Positions 18,322-26,166 of a DNA stretch of 64,000 bases are shown piece after piece. The notes beneath the pieces are model-generated. The model made no database searches. It worked only from the letters and a program-made list of their open reading frames with translations, and was not told the origin of the DNA. Each line of letters opens with the position of its first letter. The stretch's first letter is position 1. The DNA is taken from NCBI RefSeq assembly GCF_003696285.1, contig NZ_RFFL01000013.1, forward strand, positions 62,001-126,000, written 5' to 3'. Made by a program: the position numbers and the translations under genes. Source of the stretch: Stutzerimonas nitrititolerans (GTDB lineage Bacteria > Pseudomonadota > Gammaproteobacteria > Pseudomonadales > Pseudomonadaceae).

Positions 18322-19284
18322 ATGCCCAATCGCCGCGCCGTATTTCTCGACCTCGCCCCGCTCGACCAGGGTGACCTCGACCTGACTCCGCTGCAGTCGG
18401 TCTTCGACGAACTGACCTGCCATGCGCAAACGGATGATGCGCAGATCGTCGAACGCCTGCAGGGCGCGCAGATCGCCATCGTCAACAAGATCGCGCTGGA
18501 CGACGCGGTATTCGGCGCATGCCCCGACCTGCGACTGGTCCTGGTCGCCGCTACCGGCGTCAACAATATCGATCTTGCCGCGGCGCGCCAGCGGGGCGTC
18601 AGCGTCTGCAACTGCCAGGCCTACGGCACGGCGACGGTCGCCCAGCACACCCTGATGCTGCTGCTCGCCCTGGCCACGCGCCTGCCCGATTACCAGGGCG
18701 CGGTGGCCCGTGGACGCTGGCAGGAAAGCGGCCAATTCTGCCTGCTGGACTTCCCCATCGTCGAGCTGGCTGGCAAGACCCTCGGCGTACTCGGCCATGG
18801 CGAGCTTGGCGGTGCGGTGGCCAGGCTGGCCGAAGCCTTCGGCATGCGCGTGCTGACCGGCAACCTGCCGGGGCGACCGGCGCGCCCCGAACGCCTCGAC
18901 CTCGACGAGCTGCTGCCCCAGGTGGATGCGCTGACCCTGCATTGCCCTCTGACCGAGCAGACGCGCAACCTCATCGGCGAGCGCGAGCTGCAGTTGATGA
19001 AACCCTCGGCATTCCTCATCAACACCGCACGCGGCGGGCTGGTGGACGAGCAGGCCCTGGCCAGCGCCCTGCGCCGTGGCCATCTGGGCGGTGCCGCCAC
19101 CGATGTGCTGACCAGCGAGCCACCGTCCAGCGACAACCCCCTGCTGGCGCCGGACGTACCGCGCCTGATCGTCACCCCCCACAGCGCCTGGGGCAGCCGC
19201 GAGGCGCGGCAGCGTATCGTCGGCCAGATGACCGAGAACGCCAGCGCCTTCTTCGCCGGCCAGCCCTGCCGTCAGGTGAACTGA
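18322..19284 (+). CDS. hprA: D-2-hydroxyacid dehydrogenase (glycerate dehydrogenase / hydroxypyruvate reductase-like)
   Basis: A 320-residue NAD(P)-dependent dehydrogenase. Nucleotide-binding loop GVLGHGELGGAVARLAEAFGMRV lies in the middle. The catalytic residues are in NTARGGLVDEQAL (Arg), TDVLTSEPP (Glu) and VTPHSAWGS (His). It reduces hydroxypyruvate or glyoxylate, or oxidises glycerate. The hprA symbol is supported by position next to rsmC, as I know it from P. aeruginosa, and by the family; other 2-hydroxyacid substrates are possible. Start MPNRRAVFLDL follows a weak AAAG RBS; earlier in-frame starts would run into the divergent exporter gene. Confidence 0.85.
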   Translation: MPNRRAVFLDLAPLDQGDLDLTPLQSVFDELTCHAQTDDAQIVERLQGAQIAIVNKIALDDAVFGACPDLRLVLVAATGVNNIDLAAARQRGVSVCNCQAYGTATVAQHTLMLLLALATRLPDYQGAVARGRWQESGQFCLLDFPIVELAGKTLGVLGHGELGGAVARLAEAFGMRVLTGNLPGRPARPERLDLDELLPQVDALTLHCPLTEQTRNLIGERELQLMKPSAFLINTARGGLVDEQALASALRRGHLGGAATDVLTSEPPSSDNPLLAPDVPRLIVTPHSAWGSREARQRIVGQMTENASAFFAGQPCRQVN

Positions 19285-19341
19285 CGCGCTCCGCGACCGC
19301 CGGCCCGGATAGCCGCGGCATCCTCACCGGACTCGAAGGCG

Positions 19342-19395
19342 GTCGGCGCCCATCCCGTTTCGTTCGCGGCTTGCGCCGAAACGGGAACAGCCCCT
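19342..19395. mobile_element. Decayed relic of the MITE-like family (copy F)
   Basis: CCCGTTTCG (19354-19362) and CGAAACGGG (19377-19385) form a hairpin around a TTCGCGGCTTGCG centre like that of the family right end, followed by AACAGCCCCT, which matches the family terminus AACAGACCCT with one change. The left terminus is degraded. It sits in the hprA-rsmC spacer. Confidence 0.45.
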
Positions 19396-19424
19396 AAGCT
19401 CATCGGCTTTTTTGGGAGGGCATC

Positions 19425-20423
19425 ATGGATCCTCGAAGCGAGGTGCTGCTGCGCCAGCGCGAACTCTTCGCCGGGCGCGTGCTGCTGGCCGGACCACCGG
19501 CCGACGACCTGCTCGGCCAGTTGCCCGAGGCGCTCACCTGGAATTGGCACGCCGGCCACCAGCAAAGGCTGCAGGCACGCTTCGCCGGACGCAACAGCTA
19601 CGGCACCGAGGTGCCCGAGATCGAATTCGATCATGCAGTGCTGTTCCTGCCCAAATCCCGCGAACTCACCGATTACCTGCTCAACGCACTGGCCGCACGT
19701 CTGCACGGCGGCACGCTCTATCTGGTCGGCGAGAAACGTGCCGGTATCGAGCGCGCCGCCAAGCAGCTTGCCGCGTTCGGCCAGCCACGCAAGCTGGACA
19801 ATGCCCGTCACTGCCAGTTGTGGCAGGTCCAGGTGAACCAGGCGCCGAAAGCGCCGGACCTGCAGGCGCTGGCCCAGCCGTTCAGCCTGGACCTCGCCGA
19901 TGGTCCGTTGCAGGTGATCAGCCTGCCGGGGGTATTCAGCCATGGCCGGCTGGATCGCGGCAGTGCGTTGCTGCTGGAGCATCTCGACGATATTCCCCAT
20001 GGCCGCCTGCTGGACTTCGGCTGCGGAGCCGGGATCATCGGCGCCGTGCTGAAACGCCGCTATCCGCACAGCGAGGTGGTGATGCTGGATGTCGACGCCT
20101 TTGCCGTGCGGAGCAGCCGCATGACCCTGGCCGCCAATGGCCTGGACGCTGAAGTGATCAGCGGCGACGGCATCGATGCGGCGCCGGGACAACTGGCCGC
20201 GATCATCAGCAATCCCCCTTTCCACCAGGGCGTACATACCCATTATCAGGCCAGTGAAACGCTGATCGAGCGGGCCGCGCAGCATCTGTCGCCGGGCGGT
20301 GAAATGCGTCTGGTGGCCAATGCATTCCTGCGCTATCCGCCGCTGATCGAGGCTCACCTGGGCCACTGCCAGACACTGGCGAACGCCGACGGTTTTCGTA
20401 TCTATCGTGCGCGACGCGGCTGA
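19425..20423 (+). CDS. rsmC: 16S rRNA (guanine(1207)-N2)-methyltransferase RsmC
   Basis: A 332-residue SAM-dependent methyltransferase that modifies G1207 of 16S rRNA in the 30S subunit. The N-terminal half is the degenerate RsmC_N domain. The catalytic half has motif [16 protein letters not shown] (about residue 193 onward), [14 protein letters not shown], and the catalytic NPPFHQG motif, followed by [19 protein letters not shown], a typical RsmC segment. Start ATG follows GGGAGG at good spacing. Confidence 0.95.
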   Translation: MDPRSEVLLRQRELFAGRVLLAGPPADDLLGQLPEALTWNWHAGHQQRLQARFAGRNSYGTEVPEIEFDHAVLFLPKSRELTDYLLNALAARLHGGTLYLVGEKRAGIERAAKQLAAFGQPRKLDNARHCQLWQVQVNQAPKAPDLQALAQPFSLDLADGPLQVISLPGVFSHGRLDRGSALLLEHLDDIPHGRLLDFGCGAGIIGAVLKRRYPHSEVVMLDVDAFAVRSSRMTLAANGLDAEVISGDGIDAAPGQLAAIISNPPFHQGVHTHYQASETLIERAAQHLSPGGEMRLVANAFLRYPPLIEAHLGHCQTLANADGFRIYRARRG

Positions 20424-20454
20424 TACCGGTTGCACAACGAGTGCCGCTTGGGCA

Positions 20455-20630
20455 AACTCGCTCCCCGTCCTGGGGGAGTAGTCTCCGGTGAGCGCCCTGC
20501 TCACCCGGCACGCGTCAACATACTTGGTCCACAGACCATGGCGCCTGCGACCTGCGTGACCCGCTTCGTGCGGCCCGCGCCGGTTTGACAAGACCCATGA
20601 CATGTACACCTGACCCAGGGCGGGCAGGCG
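20455..20630 (+). ncRNA. yybP-ykoY manganese riboswitch
   Basis: The leader of the UPF0016 gene contains the conserved parts of the yybP-ykoY aptamer in order: GGGGGAGTAG (20472-20481), CGTCAACATACTTGG (from 20512), and the 3' TTGACAAGACC (from 20585). The first two resemble the E. coli alx/mntP leaders. This class binds Mn2+ and often controls GDT1/UPF0016 or other Mn exporters, which is exactly the downstream gene. Boundaries are approximate because I did not fold it. Confidence 0.85.
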
Positions 20631-20679
20631 TTGCATGTCATGGTGTTCTTATTGTCGACCCGCCCTTCAAGGATGTTCG

Positions 20680-21267
20680 TTGGAACCGCTCTTCGTCTCC
20701 ACCCTGATCGTTGCCCTCGCCGAAATCGGCGACAAGACCCAACTGCTCGCCTTGCTGCTGGCGGCGCGCTATCGGCGGCCCTGGCCGATCATCTGGGGCA
20801 TCGTCATCGCCACCCTGGCCAACCACGCCGCCGCCGGTGCCATCGGCAACTGGGTGTCACAGGCACTGTCGCCGGTCACCCTGAGCTGGATTCTGGCCGC
20901 CTCCTTCGCTGCCGTGGCGCTGTGGACCCTGGTGCCGGACAAACTCGAGGAGGAAGAAGCCTCGCGCGGGCGACGCTTCGGACCCTTTCTCGCCACGCTG
21001 ATCGCCTTCTTCCTGGCGGAAATGGGCGACAAGACGCAGATCGCCACCGTGATGCTCGCCGCGCAATATTCCGACTTCGTTCTGGTCATCCTCGGTACCA
21101 CCGTGGGCATGCTGCTCGCCAACGTCCCCGTGGTGCTGGTCGGCAACCTGGCTGCGGGCCGCCTGCCGCTGACGCTGATCCGACGCATCGCGGCCCTGGG
21201 CTTCGCGGCGCTGGCCATTTACGCGGTGTACGAAGCGATAAGCCTGAGCGCGCTGCCATCAGTCTGA
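20680..21267 (+). CDS. GDT1/TMEM165 (UPF0016) family manganese exporter
   Basis: A 195-residue membrane protein with two copies of the family motif, ALAEIGDKTQLLALLLAARY near the N-terminus and FLAEMGDKTQIATVMLAAQY in the middle, each an E-x-G-D-K-(T/S) signature of the UPF0016 cation transporters. The start is TTG at 20680, with AAGGA six bases before it; the N-terminus then reads MEPLFVSTLIVAL. An ATG farther upstream (20635) would add an unlikely Cys-rich tail. It is preceded by a manganese riboswitch, which supports Mn2+ efflux. Confidence 0.92.
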   Translation: MEPLFVSTLIVALAEIGDKTQLLALLLAARYRRPWPIIWGIVIATLANHAAAGAIGNWVSQALSPVTLSWILAASFAAVALWTLVPDKLEEEEASRGRRFGPFLATLIAFFLAEMGDKTQIATVMLAAQYSDFVLVILGTTVGMLLANVPVVLVGNLAAGRLPLTLIRRIAALGFAALAIYAVYEAISLSALPSV

Positions 21268-21323
21268 TACGCAGCGCAAATTTCCTCTCCCGGCGAGCTG
21301 CTAGAGTGCCCCTTCGCGAGATT

Positions 21324-21605
21324 AGGGTCTGTTGCCGTTTCGTACGCGGCCGCGCCGGAGCCTGTTTTTGCGCGAAGCAAGGCGCGAGGAGTGAAGTTTG
21401 GTCATTCCATATGAGCGACGAGGAACGCAGCGTCGCGCAAAAACAGGCCCGGCCCCTCGGGCTGCGCGGCAAATAGCGCCATGCGGCGTTGCGGAACTCG
21501 GCAAGGGAATGACGCGGCCGGCCGAGGCCATTGCCTGTGTCCCGCGCCTTGCCTGGCGCTATTTGGCGCGGCAACGCGGCTCGCGACGAAACGACAACAG
21601 ACCCT
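21324..21605. mobile_element. MITE-like element, copy C (282 bp)
   Basis: Ends AGGGTCTGTTGCCGTTTCG and CGAAACGACAACAGACCCT. The GGGTC...GACCC core is flanked by TA on both sides, consistent with a 2-bp TA target duplication. It diverges from copies B and D but keeps both internal hairpins: in the second one the arms read GCAAATAGCGCCA and TGGCGCTATTTGGC, where B and D have GGAAATGGCGCCA and TGGCGCCATTTCTC, so paired positions changed together. No coding potential. It lies between the UPF0016 gene and the SnoaL-like gene. Confidence 0.8.
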
Positions 21606-21648
21606 ACGACGCGGCTCGCAACGCCAGACACCCACGGGAGCGGCCAGA

Positions 21649-22092
21649 ATGTCACCAGAGGAACGCAAGCGCAGGGTCCATCAACACATCGACCTGAGCT
21701 GGGGCAAGGGGCGCCTGGCGCTGGCCGAACAGCTGCAAAGCAAGTACTTCCGCTACAAGAGCTCGCTGATTCTGCAGACGGTCGACAGTGCCGGCTTCGC
21801 GCTGATCATCCGCCGGATTCGTAGCGCCGTGCCGGACCTGGAGGTGGTAGTCGAGGAATGCCTGGCCGATGGCGACAAGGTGATCACCAGCAGCACCCTG
21901 TTCGGCACCCTGGTGGAACCTGTCTTCGGCTATCCGCCGAGCGGAAAGATCCTGTCCGTGGCGGCCATGTCGCTCTGGACGTTCAATCCGGCCGGGGATA
22001 TCGAGGAGCTCAACACGCTGTTCGATCTGGAAAGCACCCGCCAGCAGTTGGGCATGGAAAGCGCTTTCCCGGTCACGCTGCCGCCGATCTGA
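21649..22092 (+). CDS. SnoaL/NTF2-like fold protein (ester cyclase-like), function unknown
   Basis: A 147-residue protein starting MSPEERKRRVHQHIDLSWGKGRLALAEQL with GGGAG upstream. The helical start, the central VEECLADGDKVITSSTLFGTLVEPVFGYPPSGKILSVAAMSLWTF region and the short C-terminal strand pattern (GDKV...G...P.G......SLWTF) fit SnoaL-like polyketide-cyclase/NTF2 folds. These bind small molecules in a cone-shaped pocket. No catalytic assignment is possible. The MITE copy C ends 43 bases upstream, so its native promoter may have been displaced. Confidence 0.6.
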   Translation: MSPEERKRRVHQHIDLSWGKGRLALAEQLQSKYFRYKSSLILQTVDSAGFALIIRRIRSAVPDLEVVVEECLADGDKVITSSTLFGTLVEPVFGYPPSGKILSVAAMSLWTFNPAGDIEELNTLFDLESTRQQLGMESAFPVTLPPI

Positions 22093-22113
22093 ACAACGAC
22101 CGGCGGCCCTTCC

Positions 22114-22926
22114 TCAGCGGCGAGCCTTTTCGTAAAGCGGCATCACTTTCGGGATATTCGCCTTGAGCGCTGCCGTGCGGCTATCCGAGGACGGGTGGGT
22201 GCTCATGAATTCCGGCGGTGCCGAACCACCCTGCGCCCCCATCTTCTGCCACAGCGTGACAGCCGCGTTGGGGTTGTAGCCAGCCCGCGCAGCCAGCTCC
22301 AGACCGATCAGGTCGGCCTCGTTTTCATTGCTGCGGCTGTTGGGCAGCGTCATCAGGTATTCGACGCCCATGTTGGCCAATTGCAGGCTGCCGTCGCCGA
22401 CCCCGAAGGCCGAGCCCAACTGCGTCGCCATCTGCACACCATAGGCCTTGGACATCGCCTCGCGACCGTGTTCGCGCAGGGCATGGGCGATCTCGTGACC
22501 CATCACGGCGGCGATCTCGTCATCGGTCAGCTTCAGCTTCTCGATCAGGCCCGTGTAGAAGATGATCTTTCCGCCAGGACCGCAGTTGGCGTTGAGCTCG
22601 GGGCTGTCGATCACGTTGACTTCCCAGTTCCACTGCGCGGCGTCTGGACGAAATACCGATACCTGGGCGATCAGTCGTTTGGCAATCGCATCCACGCGCT
22701 TGTCGATCGCGCTGCTCTTTTCCAGAACACCCTTGCTGGAAGCCTCGCTCAGTGTTTCCTGGTAGGACTGCGCGTACATCTGGTTGACCTGCTCGGTGGA
22801 CAACATGCTGAACATGTACTGCTTGCGCTCGACGCCCACGGCACCGCCGCTGGTGGTATTGACCGCCTGACAGCCGGCGAGCAGTGAAACAGCCAGGGTC
22901 AGGGTAATTGAATGCGGCTTGAACAT
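22114..22926 (-). CDS. M48-family zinc metalloprotease lipoprotein (LoiP/YcaL-like)
   Basis: A 270-residue periplasmic or outer-membrane lipoprotein. Signal peptide with lipobox SLLAGCQ at the N-terminus. The zinc motif HEIAH lies in AAVMGHEIAHALREHGREAM (about residues 143-160), and the third ligand is the Glu in NENEADLIGLELAARAG. This order is that of short M48 proteases such as LoiP, involved in outer-membrane protein quality control. GGAGA precedes the start at six bases. It faces away from the SRAP gene. Confidence 0.93.
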   Translation of the reverse strand: MFKPHSITLTLAVSLLAGCQAVNTTSGGAVGVERKQYMFSMLSTEQVNQMYAQSYQETLSEASSKGVLEKSSAIDKRVDAIAKRLIAQVSVFRPDAAQWNWEVNVIDSPELNANCGPGGKIIFYTGLIEKLKLTDDEIAAVMGHEIAHALREHGREAMSKAYGVQMATQLGSAFGVGDGSLQLANMGVEYLMTLPNSRSNENEADLIGLELAARAGYNPNAAVTLWQKMGAQGGSAPPEFMSTHPSSDSRTAALKANIPKVMPLYEKARR

Positions 22927-23068
22927 GTCGCGTCTCCAGTGAATTCTGCGCCGTATGCTAGAGCGAGCCCGACAGCCGGGCAACAGTGCCCGCTGGCCGG
23001 TTGGTGCAGCGCCGACCGAAACTGCTAGCGACTTCTCGCAGGGACCGATGCGAAGGCGAGCTGCCGGC

Positions 23069-23686
23069 TCAGGCCGGTGTCAGGCACTGCGGCCCATCCA
23101 GCGCGGGGTCGTTGACGAAGGTCGCCAACGGTCGCTCGCGCAGCAGCGGTTGCGGCTGCATCAGCAGGGGCTGGAGCTCGGCTACCGGCGTATCGGGGTC
23201 GAGCCAGGCGGCCTGCGCCGCCTCGTCGAGAATCAGCGGACGGCGCAGATTGGCCGCCGGCAGCGTCACCACCGCCACGCTGAGATAGCTGTATCCCTCG
23301 ACGGGATAGGCTTCCCAGATGGCAGCGAAATGCGTCAGCGAACCTTCGGCGGTCATCCAGAACGGACGCTTGCGCGCCGTGCCGCGCCATTCATAGAAAC
23401 CATTGGCCGGAAGCAGTCCCCGGCGCTGACGGAACGCCTCACGGAACATCGGCTGCTCGGCCAGGGTTTCCGCACGCGCCTGCGCCGGTGTACGAGTAAA
23501 ATCGTTGAGCCAGGCCGGGGTGAGTCCCCAGCGGGCACGACTCAGCTGCAACTGCGCCTCGACCTTGCGCATCAACAGCACCGAGGCGCCCGGGGCCAGG
23601 CTCCAGTGCGGTTGCTGATCGGCGGGAAATCCCGGCAAGGCAGCAAATTCGGGATTCCAGCGGAACAAGGCGTAGCGGCCACACAT
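23069..23686 (-). CDS. SOS response-associated peptidase (SRAP/YedK/HMCES) family, divergent
   Basis: A 205-residue SRAP protein. The N-terminus MCGRYALF provides Cys2, which in E. coli YedK crosslinks to abasic sites in single-stranded DNA, and GFYEW provides the conserved Glu. Two other canonical residues are missing: the Asn of the NAR(A/S)ET motif reads Gln here (AQARAET), and the segment that normally carries the active-site His before RMPVIL is shortened and lacks His (AANLRRPLIL). The gene is intact with no frameshift. It may be a specialised or weakened paralogue. Confidence 0.88.
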   Translation of the reverse strand: MCGRYALFRWNPEFAALPGFPADQQPHWSLAPGASVLLMRKVEAQLQLSRARWGLTPAWLNDFTRTPAQARAETLAEQPMFREAFRQRRGLLPANGFYEWRGTARKRPFWMTAEGSLTHFAAIWEAYPVEGYSYLSVAVVTLPAANLRRPLILDEAAQAAWLDPDTPVAELQPLLMQPQPLLRERPLATFVNDPALDGPQCLTPA

Positions 23687-23749
23687 CGGCGGGGACTCGT
23701 AGAAAAGGAAGGTATGAAGAGAAAGCGTCGCTTGCGGACGACGGTACGA

Positions 23750-24010
23750 CTAGCAGATCAGCTCGCCCGGGTAACCTTCCGGTTCGTCGCCCGGCAGCGG
23801 CTGGGCGCCATTGTACTCATCGATGAGCAGCCGTGCGCGCTCGGCCTCCTCGTCCGCTACCATCATTCCCAGCAGGCCACTGACGGGCAGCTCACCGACT
23901 GCGCCGATCAGGTGGCGCCCGGTCAGGAACGCCTCGATGCCTTCACCGGCCAGCATGCCGATGAGCATTTCGGCCTCGAGCAGGTCCCGCGGTTCATAGA
24001 TGCGCTGCAT
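23750..24010 (-). CDS. DUF2007 family small protein
   Basis: An 86-residue protein with the DUF2007 (putative signal-transducing) pattern: an N-terminal RIYEPRDLLEAEMLIGMLAGEGIEAFL segment similar to a ferredoxin-like half-fold, then VSGLLGMMVADEEAERARLLIDEY. The same fold appears in PII-like small domains, but no function is established. The gene is intact. MITE copy D begins 40 bases upstream, in what would be its promoter region. Confidence 0.8.
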   Translation of the reverse strand: MQRIYEPRDLLEAEMLIGMLAGEGIEAFLTGRHLIGAVGELPVSGLLGMMVADEEAERARLLIDEYNGAQPLPGDEPEGYPGELIC

Positions 24011-24050
24011 CGCAAGCTCCCTTCGACCATGCGCCCCGCGAAGCGGCGCT

Positions 24051-24317
24051 AGGGTCTGTTGCCATTTCGCCCGCGGCCGCGCCGGCGCCTGTTTTTACGC
24101 GAGGCAAGGCATGAGGAGAGAAGTTTGGTCATTCCAAATGAACGACGAATAACGCCGCTTCGCGCAAAAACAGGCCCGGCCCGAAGGGTTGCGCGGGAAA
24201 TGGCGCCAGCTGTCGTTATAGGACTTGGCAAGGGAATAACCATTGCCTGCGTCCTACGCCTAACCTGGCGCCATTTCTCGCAGCAACGCGGCTCGCGACG
24301 AAACGGCAACAGACCCT
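24051..24317. mobile_element. MITE-like element, copy D (267 bp)
   Basis: Ends AGGGTCTGTTGCCATTTCG and CGAAACGGCAACAGACCCT, flanked by TA on both sides of the GGGTC...GACCC core. Its inside is very close to copy B, with only scattered differences, and keeps the same two hairpins. It lies between DUF2007 and the CPXCG gene, and its right end overlaps the TAG stop of the latter (24316-24318). Confidence 0.8.
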
Positions 24318-24498
24318 AATCATCCTCTCGCGATACCTCGAGCTGCCAGTCGCGGCCATCGGTGCGCAGATCCAGCACGACCGGGCGGCAACAGACCGAA
24401 CAGTCCTCGGTGTATTGCTGGTCGCCACCGCTCAGATCGAGCAGCGCTTCGACCACTTCACCACAGTATGGACATTGGTATGGCTGCGTTTCCAGCAT
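24316..24498 (-). CDS. CPXCG-motif cysteine-rich zinc-ribbon protein
   Basis: A 60-residue protein starting MLETQPYQCPYCGEVVEALLDLS with the CPYCG motif and a second pair in DCSVCCRPVVLDL, so four Cys for a zinc ribbon. The ATG at 24498 has AAGGA seven bases upstream; the ATG at 24504 is almost on top of the RBS and is rejected. Function unknown. The stop codon TAG is made from the terminal bases of the MITE and the flanking A, so the original C-terminus may have been altered. Confidence 0.85.
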   Translation of the reverse strand: MLETQPYQCPYCGEVVEALLDLSGGDQQYTEDCSVCCRPVVLDLRTDGRDWQLEVSREDD

Positions 24499-24580
24499 CG
24501 GCATTTCCTTGTCGCTATAATCGCCGTCTAGTTTCGCCCCTCAACAGGTAGGGGTATTCGTTGTTTCCTTTACAGAGAGC

Positions 24581-25750
24581 ATGATGGACGAATTCGAAGC
24601 CATCCGACCATACGCTGACGCCGAAGTCCCGGCCGTCATGGCCCGGCTGTTTGCCGACCGGGAGTTTCTGGAGATTCTTGCGCGGTTTCGCTTTCCGCGC
24701 CTCGCCGGCAGTCTGGGTTGGCTGCTCAAGCCGCTCATCGCGCGGCGCCTGCACGGTGAGTTCGCCGGCATCCATTCGGTGGATACACTGCAGGAGCGCA
24801 TCGAGTTCTACCTCGACCGCACCATCGAACGCGCGACCGACGGCATCACCTACTCGGGGCTGGACCAGCTCAAACCCGGCAGCGCCTATCTGTTTCTGGC
24901 CAACCACCGCGACATCGTCATGGATCCGGCCTTCGTCAACTACGCGGTGTTCCAGGCCAGGATGCGCACGCCGCGTATCGCCATCGGCGACAACCTGCTG
25001 CAGCGCCCCTTCGTCAGCGACCTGATGCGCCTGAACAAGAGCTTCATCGTCCGCCGCTCGCTCACCGGGCGGCGCGAGAAACTCGCCGCGTACCAGGTGC
25101 TCTCCGCCTACATCAACCACTCGATCCGCAACGATGGCGAATCGGTGTGGATCGCTCAGGCCGAAGGACGTGCCAAGGACGGTGATGACCGAACCGACTC
25201 GGCCATCCTGAAGATGCTGCACATGAGCCGCAAGGACGAGGAGTCTTTTGCCGAAACCCTGACCGCCCTGCGCCCCACGCCGGTATCGATCAGCTACGAG
25301 TACGACCCCTGCGACCAGGCCAAGGCCCGCGAGCTCTATATCCGCGCTACCACCGGCAGCTACACCAAGGCGCCTGGCGAGGACGACACCAGCATCGCCC
25401 TGGGTATCACCGGCTACAAGGGGCGCGTGCATATCAGCTTCGGCAGGCCGATCGAGGAGATTCCGGACGACGCCAAACAACTGGCCGCGGCGGTGGACCG
25501 GCAGATCCTCGGCAGCTACCGCCTGTTCCCGGTGCACTACCTGGCCTACCGGATCTGGGACGAGCGCGACCCGCAACTGGCGATACCCAGCCTTGCCGAG
25601 CTGTTCAGCGAGGAGGAAATCGCCCGGGCCGAAGCCGAATGGAGCAAGCGCCTGGCCGCCTGCCCGAGCGTGCAGCAGCCCTACCTGATCCAGCAATATG
25701 CCAATCCGGTGCGCAATCGGTATCGTCTGGAGTCCGGGCTCGAGCCCTGA
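24581..25750 (+). CDS. 1-acyl-sn-glycerol-3-phosphate acyltransferase-like protein
   Basis: A 389-residue PlsC/PlsB-like acyltransferase. The catalytic region reads FLANHRDIVMDPAFVNY: here five residues separate His and Asp, where the usual motif is HX4D. The acceptor region is IAQAEGRAKDGDDRTD, with EGR kept. The N-terminal 80 residues and a long C-terminal region differ from ordinary PlsC, so the donor or acceptor may differ. Double ATG at 24581/24584; RBS GAGAG favours either. It is divergent from the CPXCG gene and shares its promoter region. Confidence 0.75.
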   Translation: MMDEFEAIRPYADAEVPAVMARLFADREFLEILARFRFPRLAGSLGWLLKPLIARRLHGEFAGIHSVDTLQERIEFYLDRTIERATDGITYSGLDQLKPGSAYLFLANHRDIVMDPAFVNYAVFQARMRTPRIAIGDNLLQRPFVSDLMRLNKSFIVRRSLTGRREKLAAYQVLSAYINHSIRNDGESVWIAQAEGRAKDGDDRTDSAILKMLHMSRKDEESFAETLTALRPTPVSISYEYDPCDQAKARELYIRATTGSYTKAPGEDDTSIALGITGYKGRVHISFGRPIEEIPDDAKQLAAAVDRQILGSYRLFPVHYLAYRIWDERDPQLAIPSLAELFSEEEIARAEAEWSKRLAACPSVQQPYLIQQYANPVRNRYRLESGLEP

Positions 25751-26166
25751 AACCAGCGCGCCCCATCGAGCGGAGCAACCTTCTTAGGGCCGCCCCGCTC
25801 ACTCACCGTTCCAGCCCCTACCACAAAGCCGCCCCGACCGAGCGAACCCCGGCTCGAAAGGCCTGCGGTATTTACGCCATTTATGGAGATAGGCCAGCGG
25901 CCCAACCTTGACTTATAGTCCCGCTCGGCTTCACCCTCTGCCTGACCCGAACCTCCGAAATAGAGCGTGCGCCTGAATTGAGCAAGCAGGCGGGACTGCC
26001 ATGGAATCGGTAAAACAGGCAACTCGTGAGCAGGCGAGTCACTGGCGCCGCTTACCGGGCCATTATCGGTCCGCTACTGATCCGGTCAGCGGGAGTCGCC
26101 ACTTTCGAGCCTGCCTTTTCGTGACGGCTTGAAGGCAACAGTTATCAGGATCGACAGGATATAAAA
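25751..26166. other. Non-coding region before the DUF1329 gene
   Basis: A spacer of 416 bases. I see no supported gene, repeat or terminator. The last 20 bases hold AGGAT RBS-like sequence before the DUF1329 start. The promoter for that gene is presumably here but I cannot place it. Confidence 0.5.

Noticed and set aside
20635-20679. ATG start for the UPF0016 gene at 20635
   Set aside because: Adds a Cys/Trp-rich tail not expected in the family, lies inside the riboswitch expression platform and lacks an RBS; TTG 20680 has AAGGA.
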